The notes under the pieces are model-generated. The model did no database searches and was not told where the DNA came from. It was given only the letters and a program-made list of their open reading frames with translations. Below are positions 6,787 through 12,791 of a DNA stretch of 12,791 bases, one piece after another; position 1 is the first letter of the stretch, and every line of letters begins with the position of its first letter. Source of the DNA: CAYQDR01 sp964416315. GTDB lineage: Bacteria > Methylomirabilota > Methylomirabilia > Rokubacteriales > DASRDR01. The stretch covers positions 1-12,791 of the forward strand of contig CAYQDR010000128.1 of NCBI GenBank assembly GCA_964416315.1, written 5' to 3'. Both the position numbers and the translations under genes were made by a program.

Positions 6787-8088
6787 CTATCTGCCCATCA
6801 GGCCCGGCAGCGTCAGTACGATCCACGGCGCCGCGACGATGATCGCCAGCCGCACGCAGTCCGCGAGCACGAACGGCGTGATCCAGCGCCACAGGGTGGC
6901 GATCGGCGTCTTCAGCATCGACTGCACGACGAAGAGGCTCATCCCGACCGGCGGGGAGATCAGCCCGAGCTCCACCACCATCACGATGACCACGCCGAAC
7001 CAGATGGGATCGAACCCCATGCCGACCACCAGGGGGAAGAAGACCGGCACCGTGAGGAGGATCATCGACAGCTCCTCGAAAAAGGTGCCGAGGACCACGT
7101 AGAGCACGCAGATCGCGGAGACGACGACCAGCGGCTGCACGCCGAAGCCGAGCACGAAGTCCTTCAGCGCGGCGGGCAGCCCCGCGAAGTTCATGAACTG
7201 CGAGAAGAGCAGCGCACCGATCAGGATCGCGAACAGCGAGCCGGTCGTCCGCGCGGTCTCGATGGCGCAGTCCAGGATCTCGCGGCCGCCGAGCCGCCCG
7301 CGCCACAGCACGAAGGCGAACGCCCCGGCCGCCCCGATGGCGCCCCCCTCCGTGGCGGTGAAGCCCCCGAAGTAGAGGCCCCCCATCACGAGGAGAAAGA
7401 GCAGCACCACCGGCCAGACGTGGGAGAGCGCCCGCAGCGCCTGCGCGAGAGGCACGCGCTCGGCCCGGGGTCCGGCGGCGGGGTTCCACCACACGAGCAG
7501 CTGAATAGTCGCCGCGTACAGCAGCACGGCAAGCACGCCGGGCGCGACGCCGGCGATGAAGAGCTTCGCGATGTCGGTGCCGGTCAGCACGCCGTAGATC
7601 ACCATGATCACCGAGGGCGGAATCAGGATCCCGAGCGTGCCGCCCGCGCAGATCGCCGCGGAGGCGAGTCCCTCGTGGTAGCCAAAGCGGCGCATCGACG
7701 GATACGCGATCCGCGAGAAGGTCGCGGCGGTGGCGATGGCCGAGCCGCACACCGCGGCGAAGCCCGCGGACGCGAGCATCGTCGCCATCGCGAGCCCGCC
7801 ACGCCGGTGCCCGATGAACGCATTGGCCGCGTCGTACAGGTCCCCGGCGATGCCCGAGCGGGCGATGAACGTGCCCATGAGGAGGAACATCGGCACGACC
7901 GAGAGCTCGTAGCTCATCGTGTGCGACACCGGGATCTGGCTCAGGAGGGCGAGCGCGGGCGCGAGCCCGATGATCGAGACCAGCCCGGCGACGCCCACGA
8001 GGATCATCGCGAAGGCGATGGGAACGCCGAGGAGGAGCAGCGCGAACAGCGCGCCGAAGCCGAGCGACGCCGCGTGCCATGCGGTCAC
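6787..8088 (-). CDS. dctM: TRAP transporter large permease (DctM)
   Basis: This 433-residue, very hydrophobic protein is the large membrane subunit of a tripartite ATP-independent periplasmic transporter, which drives solute uptake with the sodium or proton gradient. It has the family's full length and many membrane helices. Family-typical stretches include GVPIAFAMILVGVAG, GTFIARSGIAGDLYDAANAF, FAAVCGSAIATAATF, SAAICAGGTLGILIPPSVIM and ELGLISPPVGMSLFVVQSM. Its GTG start overlaps the dctQ stop codon by four bases (GTGA), so the permease subunits are translationally coupled. It is the last gene of dctP-dctQ-dctM. No terminator is obvious in the 143 bases before the next lipoprotein gene on the same strand. 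Confidence 0.95.
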   Translation of the reverse strand: MTAWHAASLGFGALFALLLLGVPIAFAMILVGVAGLVSIIGLAPALALLSQIPVSHTMSYELSVVPMFLLMGTFIARSGIAGDLYDAANAFIGHRRGGLAMATMLASAGFAAVCGSAIATAATFSRIAYPSMRRFGYHEGLASAAICAGGTLGILIPPSVIMVIYGVLTGTDIAKLFIAGVAPGVLAVLLYAATIQLLVWWNPAAGPRAERVPLAQALRALSHVWPVVLLFLLVMGGLYFGGFTATEGGAIGAAGAFAFVLWRGRLGGREILDCAIETARTTGSLFAILIGALLFSQFMNFAGLPAALKDFVLGFGVQPLVVVSAICVLYVVLGTFFEELSMILLTVPVFFPLVVGMGFDPIWFGVVIVMVVELGLISPPVGMSLFVVQSMLKTPIATLWRWITPFVLADCVRLAIIVAAPWIVLTLPGLMGR

Positions 8089-8618
8089 AGCGGCGCCCCG
8101 CCGATCTCGTCGGCGCGCTCGTCACCGCCGCGCGCCGCGTGCCGGGCCGCGGCGAGGAAGGCGATCACCGCCACCGCGCTCAGCGCCGCCATCGCCCAGG
8201 CCACGTAGCCGCGCAGCACCCCGGTGACGAGCAGCTTTTCGCCGGTCGAGACCAGGTGCGCGGCGCGGGCGGCGATCCGCCACGTCATCACCGCCATGAC
8301 CGCCGCGCACAGGAGGTCACCGGCCACCGCCTGCCAGCGCCGCACCGCGGGCGGCAGCCGCGCCTCCAGCAGGTTCACCGTGATGTGCTCCCGGCGGCCG
8401 GCGGCCAGCGAGAGGCCGGCGAAGATGACCAGCGCCATGGCCATCTCGGTGACCTCGAACGCCCCCGGGAGCGGCCGGTTGAGGAAATAGCGACCCGCCA
8501 CGTCCACCGTCGTCACCGCCATCATGAGCAGCACGAGGACGCCCGGAATCGCCGAGAGCGCGTAGCGCAGCCCCCCCGCCGGGCGCGGCGCGGCGCCGGG
8601 GGCGCGCTCCTGCGTCAC
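8085..8618 (-). CDS. dctQ: TRAP transporter small permease (DctQ)
   Basis: The 177-residue protein has four predicted membrane helices: around residues 22-42 (ALSAIPGVLVLLMMAVTTVD), 56-77 (FEVTEMAMALVIFAGLSLAA), 100-118 (LLCAAVMAVMTWRIAARAA) and 141-160 (AWAMAALSAVAVIAFLAAA). The fragment VAGRYFLNRPLPGAFEVTEM is the conserved loop of DctQ proteins. The start is GTG; a weak GAGG lies upstream. It forms the inner-membrane complex with DctM. The gene lies 76 bases after dctP, with a strong hairpin in that gap that would lower permease expression relative to the binding protein. Confidence 0.93.
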   Translation of the reverse strand: MTQERAPGAAPRPAGGLRYALSAIPGVLVLLMMAVTTVDVAGRYFLNRPLPGAFEVTEMAMALVIFAGLSLAAGRREHITVNLLEARLPPAVRRWQAVAGDLLCAAVMAVMTWRIAARAAHLVSTGEKLLVTGVLRGYVAWAMAALSAVAVIAFLAAARHAARGGDERADEIGGAPL

Positions 8619-8654
8619 GCGGGTCGCCTCGCGGGGGGTGTCGAGCAGCCGTGC

Positions 8655-8683
8655 CCCGCCCCGGCGGAGGGCGCCGGGGCGGG
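8655..8683 (-). terminator. Perfect 12-bp hairpin between dctP and dctQ
   Basis: CCCGCCCCGGCG (8655-8666) and its exact complement (8672-8683) are separated by a five-base loop. On the minus strand, in which the operon is read, no T run follows the stem, so it is not a classical terminator. It more likely acts as a partial terminator or mRNA 3'-end stabiliser that keeps the binding-protein message more abundant than the permease message, a common arrangement in binding-protein operons. Confidence 0.6.
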
Positions 8684-8694
8684 TTCAGAAGAGG

Positions 8695-9759
8695 TCAGAG
8701 GACGTTGACGCGCTTCGCCGCGCGATAGCGCTCGGCCATCGCCAGGGCGTAGGCCATGATCTCGTCCCCGGGCAGGCCCTTCTTCTTCGCCTCGGCGAGC
8801 CACTCGTCGACGAGCGCCTGGAGGGCGGTCTTGATGCGCGGACCGTCGGTCTCGGGGAGCGTCGAGAAGCGGACCCCGGCGCGCTCGAGCGCGGCCCGGC
8901 CGACCTGGTCGCCGCTCGTCCACGCCCAGGCGGCGTTCAGGGCCACCGCCAGCCCCGAATGGCGCTCGATCGCCTCCCGCTGCTTCGCGGTCAGCGCCGC
9001 CCACTTCCGCTCGTTGATGCCGACCCAGAACGTGTCGGTGTAGAGCAGCCCGCCGGGGATCCTGTTGGTGTTCTTGATCGCCGGCGTGATCTTGAAGAAC
9101 TCGATGGATTCGAGTGGAAACGTGATCCCGTCGGCGACGCCGGACATCATCGCCTGCTGCGCCTCGGTGGGCGGCAGCTGCACCGGCGTGCCGCCGAGTG
9201 CGCCGATGATGCGCCCGGTGATGGCGCTCCCCACCCGGATCTTCTTGCCCCTCAGGTCGTCGATGGTCTTGAGGGCATCGCCGCGCATGTGGATGTACGG
9301 CTCGGAGTGCACCCAGGTGCCCAGAACCCGCACCCCCTTGTGCTCGCCGTAGCGGTGCCCGTACCGCGAGAACGCGAGCCACGAGGCCGCGGACCCGCCC
9401 CACGGGTCGGGTGACATGAACGGAAGCCCCATCACCTCCGTCATGAGGAAGCGCCCCGGGTTGTGCCCGAGCACGCCCCACCCCAGGTCCACGGCGCCGC
9501 TGGCCACGAAGTCGTAGTACTCGGGCGGCCGGCCGACGGCGCTCGGCATGATGTCGAACTTCAGGGTGCCGTCGGCATCGGCTTCGATGGCCTGCACCCA
9601 GGGCCGGAGGATCCCCGCCGGAATCAGATGATGCATCGGCACCCAGTTGCCCACGCGCAAGCTCGTCGTCTGCGCGCGAGCCGTCCGGCTCGTGAGGATC
9701 GCGGGCCCGGCCACGGCCAGCGCCGCAGCGGTCTTCAGGGCAGTCCTGCGAGTGACCAT
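8695..9759 (-). CDS. dctP: TRAP transporter substrate-binding protein (DctP)
   Basis: The 354-residue periplasmic receptor captures the solute for the DctQM permease. The N-terminus MVTRRTALKTAAALAVAGPA ends in an ARAQ cleavage site. The twin Arg at residues 4-5 suggests Tat export, as seen in many TRAP receptors. The mature protein has the family pattern: LRVGNWVPMHHLIPAGILRP, the DLRGKKIRVGSAITGR segment whose Arg (about 175) usually binds the substrate carboxylate, and GVADGITFPLESIEFFK. The ATG at 9759 has AAGGAGGAG about five bases upstream, which excludes longer readings. The gene is first in the operon and divergent from an amidohydrolase gene with a 123-base shared upstream region. 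The presence of the carboxylate Arg suggests an organic acid; the true substrate is unknown. Confidence 0.94.
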   Translation of the reverse strand: MVTRRTALKTAAALAVAGPAILTSRTARAQTTSLRVGNWVPMHHLIPAGILRPWVQAIEADADGTLKFDIMPSAVGRPPEYYDFVASGAVDLGWGVLGHNPGRFLMTEVMGLPFMSPDPWGGSAASWLAFSRYGHRYGEHKGVRVLGTWVHSEPYIHMRGDALKTIDDLRGKKIRVGSAITGRIIGALGGTPVQLPPTEAQQAMMSGVADGITFPLESIEFFKITPAIKNTNRIPGGLLYTDTFWVGINERKWAALTAKQREAIERHSGLAVALNAAWAWTSGDQVGRAALERAGVRFSTLPETDGPRIKTALQALVDEWLAEAKKKGLPGDEIMAYALAMAERYRAAKRVNVL

Positions 9760-9882
9760 GGGCTCCTCCTTGGCAGGCGGCCGATGGGGACGCGCCGCGC
9801 GTCGGATGGCGGCACCTGGAGCGTAGCGCACCCCGAGCCGGGGATACAAGCGTAGAATCCCTGCGAGGCACCCCGCACGGCC
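9760..9882. promoter_or_regulatory. Shared upstream region of dctP and the divergent amidohydrolase
   Basis: The 123 bases must hold both start signals. A TAGAAT box (9853-9858) lies about 25 bases before the plus-strand ATG, without a convincing -35. A 13-base inverted repeat CCCCG-AGC-CGGGG sits at 9831-9843, overlapping the place where either promoter would be expected. It could be a regulator site for joint control, but no regulator gene is in the window. Confidence 0.35.
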
Positions 9883-11244
9883 ATGATCCTCGTCGAGCAC
9901 GGCTGCATCGTCACCGTGGACCCGGAGCGTCGCATCCTCCTCGACGGCTCCGTGCTCGTGGACGGGCGCGACATCGTTCAGGTCGGGCGGGCGGCCGACG
10001 TCCGGCCTCCGCGGCCGCCGGACCGGGTCATTGACGCCCGCCGGGCCGTCGTCCTGCCCGGGTTCGTGGACACCCACGTCCACCTCTCCGAGCACGTGAC
10101 CCGCGGGCTGCTCCGGGACGACATCCCCGTGGACCGCTACCTCCCCGACTGGTTGATCCCGCTCTACTCGGTGATCACGCCCGAGGAGGAACGCGATTCG
10201 GCCCTGCTGGCGTGCCTCGAGATGATCCGGACGGGCACCACCACCTTCTGCGAGGCGGGGACGCTCTTCGACGTCGCGGCCGTCGCCGAGGCGGTCGAGC
10301 CGGTGGGGATGCGCGCGATCCTGGGGCGCTGGACGTGGGACCTGGTGTCCGGCCCCGGGCGGCTCCGGCAGACCACCGCCGACGGCCTCCGCGCCAACGA
10401 GGCCATGCTGGCCGACATCCACGGGCGCGCGGGGGGGCGGATCGGCGCCTGGCCCCTGCTCCTGGGCTTCGGCACCTGCTCCGAGGCCCTCGTCCGGGGC
10501 GCCAAGGCGCTGGCAGACCGTCGCGGGGTCGGCTGGGGGATGATGCACTTCGCCTCGCACCCCTCGCGGCAGACCGCCGATCGGATCCCGCTCGCCCAGC
10601 TCGATGCCTGGGGGGTGCTGGCGCCCAACACGAAGCTCAGCCACATGGTGTACGTCGACGACGACGACATCGCCCTGCTGGCGCGGCGGGGCGTGAAGAT
10701 CTCCCACTGCCCGACGGCCGGCCTGAAGCACACCAAGGGGCTCGCCGCCCACGGCCGCTTCGCCGAGATGCTCGAGCGCGGCGTGTGCGTCTCCCTGGGC
10801 GGCGACAGCGGCAACGGCTCGAACCACTTCGACATGCTGCGGATGATGTCCCTCGCGGCCACCCTCTACAAGGACAGTCACCTGGACGTGCGGGTCCTGC
10901 CCGCCGAGCAGGCGCTGGAGATGGCGACCATCCGCGGCGCCGAGGCTCTGCTGCTGGACCGGGAGATCGGCTCCATCGAGGTCGGCAAGCGCGCCGACCT
11001 CGTGCTCTACGACCGGGATACCCCCGAGTGGCGCCCGCTGCTCAACCCCGTCAACAACCTGGTCTACAGCGCCAGCGGGGCCAGCGTGCGGACCGTGCTG
11101 ATCGACGGCCGCATCGTGCTGGACGAGGGGCGGATCACCACGGTCGACGAGCGGGCGATCTACGCGGGGATCGAGGCCGCGGCCCGGGAGCAGGTCGCCC
11201 GCGCCGGCCTCCGCGTCGAGAGCAGGTGGCCGCTGATCCCGTGA
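9883..11244 (+). CDS. Amidohydrolase of the cytosine deaminase/AtzA-TrzA superfamily
   Basis: The 453-residue cytoplasmic enzyme has an N-terminal beta-sandwich part, a TIM barrel and a C-terminal sandwich return (ADLVLYDRDTPEW...VLIDGRIVLDEGR), as in SsnA, GuaD-like, AtzA and TrzA deaminases or chlorohydrolases. Metal ligands are seen in GFVDTHVHLSEH (His65, His67), MMHFASHP (His222), LSHMVYV (His254) and LGGDSGNGSNHFDM (Asp308). Where most relatives have a Glu three residues after the third His (HxxE), this protein has Ser225 (HFAS), so the proton-transfer residue may differ. The start ATG has no good ribosome binding site; GAGG lies 14 bases upstream. The gene is divergent from the TRAP operon, suggesting that it acts on the imported compound. 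Deamination of a cyclic amide or purine-like molecule is only an inference. Confidence 0.88.
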   Translation: MILVEHGCIVTVDPERRILLDGSVLVDGRDIVQVGRAADVRPPRPPDRVIDARRAVVLPGFVDTHVHLSEHVTRGLLRDDIPVDRYLPDWLIPLYSVITPEEERDSALLACLEMIRTGTTTFCEAGTLFDVAAVAEAVEPVGMRAILGRWTWDLVSGPGRLRQTTADGLRANEAMLADIHGRAGGRIGAWPLLLGFGTCSEALVRGAKALADRRGVGWGMMHFASHPSRQTADRIPLAQLDAWGVLAPNTKLSHMVYVDDDDIALLARRGVKISHCPTAGLKHTKGLAAHGRFAEMLERGVCVSLGGDSGNGSNHFDMLRMMSLAATLYKDSHLDVRVLPAEQALEMATIRGAEALLLDREIGSIEVGKRADLVLYDRDTPEWRPLLNPVNNLVYSASGASVRTVLIDGRIVLDEGRITTVDERAIYAGIEAAAREQVARAGLRVESRWPLIP

Positions 11245-11300
11245 GGTCCGCGGACCCGATCAGGCGGCGCGGGTCACGACGCGCGGGCGCGAGGGATCGG

Positions 11301-11347
11301 TGGTAGGCGGAAGAGGAGTCGAACCTCTGACCTCAGCCTTGTAAGGG
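11301..11347 (-). tRNA. 3' half of tRNA-Val(UAC) with CCA: likely attachment site
   Basis: On the minus strand the sequence runs from CCCTTACAAGG (anticodon loop CTTACAA, anticodon TAC) through the variable region GAGGTC. It continues into a perfect T-arm (AGAGG-TTCGACT-CCTCT), the acceptor 3' strand TCCGCCT, discriminator A and CCA ending at 11301. Upstream of the loop the expected anticodon 5' stem (CAGCC) and all of the D-arm are absent; unrelated sequence begins at about 11348. Identity starting at the anticodon loop and running to CCA is the classical footprint of a tyrosine recombinase attachment core. The element side is to the right, where the PIN gene and the recombinase remnant lie. 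A complete tRNA-Val is expected at the other end, outside the window. Confidence 0.8.
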
Positions 11348-11411
11348 ACTCGAACTCGCCTGTCGCGGCGCGGGGGTTGCGCACCGGCTGCCACGGCTCG
11401 CTGCCATTCGG

Positions 11412-11440
11412 TTGACACGTGGCCGCCCGTCCGGCAGGCT
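11412..11440 (+). promoter_or_regulatory. Promoter candidate for the PIN-like gene
   Basis: A perfect TTGACA (11412-11417) is followed at 17 bases by CAGGCT, which is a poor -10 box. If this is used, transcription would start within a few bases of the ATG at 11449, giving an almost leaderless message. No good ribosome binding site precedes the gene, which agrees with that reading but does not prove it. Confidence 0.3.
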
Positions 11441-11448
11441 GATCGGGG

Positions 11449-12318
11449 ATGCTGCGCACATACCTCGATTCGTCCGCCTACGGGCACATCGACAGCGGCG
11501 AGATTCCGCCTGAGGACGTGGCCGCGTTCCGCGACGCGGTTAATCGCGGCCACATTGTCGCCCTGCTGAGTATTGCGGACGTCGAGGAGCTGCTCGGGTC
11601 ATGGGAGACCAACCGAGCGGCCGCCGTCCAAAGGCTTCGGCTGGCGCGCGACCTCGTCGGGTTCGACAGAATGCTCAAGCCGCCGGCCGACCTGCTGGAG
11701 GACGCCATCCGCGCGTACGCCAATGGTGTTGAGGCGCCGGCTCCAATCGCGCCTGGGCGGGTCCGCCGATTCCTTGCCGGCTCACTGAACCGCATCGCCG
11801 GCGGAAGCTCGCGCCTGGCATCTGAGGTGTCGGAGATCATCACCGACGTACGGAATCAGAAGGAGTCGTTTCACCAGGCGATGACGACCGCACTGGAACG
11901 GACCCGAGCCGACCTGGGGCGGAAGAGCTACACCCGTGAGGAGCGCCGGGCACTGACGTTCGAGGTCTACTGGACGAAAACAGCGCCCTCCTGGGCCGAG
12001 GCATTCGCGGATCGCGTGGGCCTGGGTGAGGCCTGCCGGGCCCGCGGCCTCGACGGGCTGCTCGGCGTGCGCGCTGTCCGGATCGCAGTCGGCGCGGCGC
12101 TGTCGCTTGTGTTCTCGCAGGTCTGCGAGGGTTTCCAGCCGGAGCGAAACGACGGGTATGACTTGTGGCACGCCATCCAGGCGTCGGCCGCCGACGTCTT
12201 CGTGACCCGGGACACGCTGCTCGCGAACCGCCTAGCGCGCGTCCCTATCGACGGGTTTCGGGTGGTCACGTCCTTGCGGGAGCTGCTGCCCGAGCCGGCA
12301 CCGGCTGATACCCACTGA
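11449..12318 (+). CDS. PIN-like nuclease of unusual length, island cargo
   Basis: The 289-residue protein carries the acidic residues of a PIN ribonuclease fold at its two ends: TYLDSSAYGHI (Asp7), LLSIADVEELL (Glu46 or Glu47), NDGYDLWHAIQASA (Asp238) and DVFVTRDTLLANRL (Asp255). Between them, about residues 60-230 form an extra, mainly helical insert (ETNRAAAVQRLRLARDLVGF, SRLASEVSEIITDV, TREERRALTFEVYWTKTAPS). Typical VapC toxins have only 120-150 residues. No antitoxin gene precedes it; only 100 bases separate it from the tRNA-Val fragment. Its 3' end converges on the recombinase remnant. The fold suggests metal-dependent RNA cleavage; a toxin or anti-phage role is a guess from its place as the only intact gene of the element. 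Confidence 0.72.
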   Translation: MLRTYLDSSAYGHIDSGEIPPEDVAAFRDAVNRGHIVALLSIADVEELLGSWETNRAAAVQRLRLARDLVGFDRMLKPPADLLEDAIRAYANGVEAPAPIAPGRVRRFLAGSLNRIAGGSSRLASEVSEIITDVRNQKESFHQAMTTALERTRADLGRKSYTREERRALTFEVYWTKTAPSWAEAFADRVGLGEACRARGLDGLLGVRAVRIAVGAALSLVFSQVCEGFQPERNDGYDLWHAIQASAADVFVTRDTLLANRLARVPIDGFRVVTSLRELLPEPAPADTH

Positions 12319-12745
12319 CCGCCTCGGCGGCGGCCCGGAGCGTCGGGTCGGTCACGGCCGCGTACCGGCGCATCATCCGCTCCGTCTTCCCACCCACCGA
12401 GTGCCATCCCGTGGTGCCGCAGGTCGTGGAAGGTGAAGTCCTTGAGCCCCGCCGCGCGCGCCGCCTTGCGGAAGACCCGGCTCACGTAGGAGCGGTCGTA
12501 GGGCCGACCGTCCGCGCCCGGGAAGACCCACTCGCTGTCTGGATGCGCTTCGAGCTGGCGCCGGACGAGCTTCTGCGCCTCGGCGCTCAGGATCACGAGC
12601 CGGGGCCCCGCCCTGGCGCGGGGCAGGAGCACTCCAGGTGGACCGACTCCCGCCAGAGCAGCCGGATCTCGCTCAACCGCATGAGCGTCAGCGCGGCGAG
12701 CTTCGCCATCTCCCGGAAGTTGAGCGCACAGCACTTGTTACTGAG
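12266..12745 (-). pseudogene. Tyrosine recombinase (phage-type integrase) catalytic-domain remnant
   Basis: Three frames on the minus strand together give most of a catalytic domain. Frame one (from about 12745) reads REMAKLAALTLMRLSEIRLL with the first catalytic Arg (codon at 12679-12677) and ends after ESVHLE. Frame two continues with GVLLPRARAGPRLVILSAEA, EWVFPGADGRPYDRSYVSRV, and FTFHDLRH (12428-12414), the HxxR box. Then LGGW appears, and after one extra G frame three continues KTERMMRRYAAVTDPTL with the nucleophile Tyr (codon 12364-12362). The Trp-Tyr spacing of nine residues matches the family, but only nine residues separate the HxxR Arg from Trp, where about 22 are usual, so about 13 residues are deleted. 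The N-terminal arm and core-binding domain are not present in the window. The gene is inactive and probably moved the adjacent PIN gene into tRNA-Val. Confidence 0.82.
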
Positions 12746-12791
12746 CTACGCATAAGTAATAGAAGGCTCACACCCACGGGAGATCCGACGC

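Noticed and set aside
6451..8208. Long plus-strand open frame opposite dctM
   Set aside because: A highly charged, motif-free translation opposite a clear membrane permease; a high-GC shadow.
11245..11256. Perfect 12-base palindrome GGTCCGCGGACC just after the deaminase-type gene
   Set aside because: No loop and no T run, so not a terminator; short GC palindromes are expected by chance in this DNA.
11346..11361. GGCGAGTTCGAGTCCC on the minus strand, resembling a second T-loop next to the tRNA-Val fragment
   Set aside because: The flanking bases do not form a five-pair T-stem, and the segment runs into the anticodon loop of the Val fragment; probably chance.
12731..12755. GCGTAGCTCAGT on the minus strand, resembling the D-arm start of a tRNA
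   Set aside because: No matching acceptor strand, anticodon arm or T-arm follows, and the bases run directly into the recombinase remnant.

Overview
The window is GC-rich throughout (well over 60% by eye). Its content is ordinary chromosomal cargo of a soil or sediment bacterium: a TRAP transporter, metal-dependent amidohydrolases, lipoproteins and a large SNF2-type ATPase. Gene style and order recall uncultivated, metagenome-derived lineages such as Rokubacteria/Methylomirabilota or deep-branching Proteobacteria. That placement is inference only; there is no rRNA or other phylogenetic marker gene here.

Left end (1-2111, mostly minus strand). Two small lipoprotein genes lie in tandem. The second is a three-repeat TPR protein broken by one extra base. 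Upstream of them is an odd cassette: a good sigma-70-like promoter, the 5' half of a tRNA-Asp(GUC) gene, and an intact intrinsic terminator, with no T-arm or 3' acceptor strand. Next come two overlapping small genes, a DUF4258-like protein and a 65-residue acidic partner, which look like a toxin-antitoxin-type pair. A 14-bp palindrome and a TACAAT box lie just upstream of the pair.

Centre (2141-6643). A long SWIM/SNF2 ATPase gene runs on the minus strand. A 500-base gap follows, holding what looks like a small broken gene. An amidohydrolase-2 family gene is on the plus strand, and a convergent short lipoprotein gene with an FxLYD-like C-terminal part lies after it.

Transport block (6787-11244). 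dctP-dctQ-dctM encode a complete tripartite TRAP importer on the minus strand. A perfect 12-bp hairpin separates dctP from dctQ, and dctQ and dctM overlap by four bases. Divergent from dctP is a second amidohydrolase of the cyclic deaminase (AtzA/TrzA/SsnA-like) superfamily. Transporter plus flanking hydrolases suggests uptake and hydrolysis of an organic acid or cyclic amide; the substrate cannot be read from the sequence.

Right end (11301-12791). This is a small decayed integrative element. The 3' half of a tRNA-Val(UAC) gene ending in CCA forms one attachment end. It is followed by an intact gene for an unusually long PIN-like nuclease and by a tyrosine recombinase pseudogene that still shows its catalytic Arg box, HxLRH, GGW and Tyr motifs spread over three frames. 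The other end, with a complete tRNA-Val, is expected beyond the right edge of the window.

I see no CRISPR array, rRNA gene, transposase or clear defence system. The PIN-carrying tRNA island and the promoter-tRNA half-terminator cassette are the best candidates for something undescribed.
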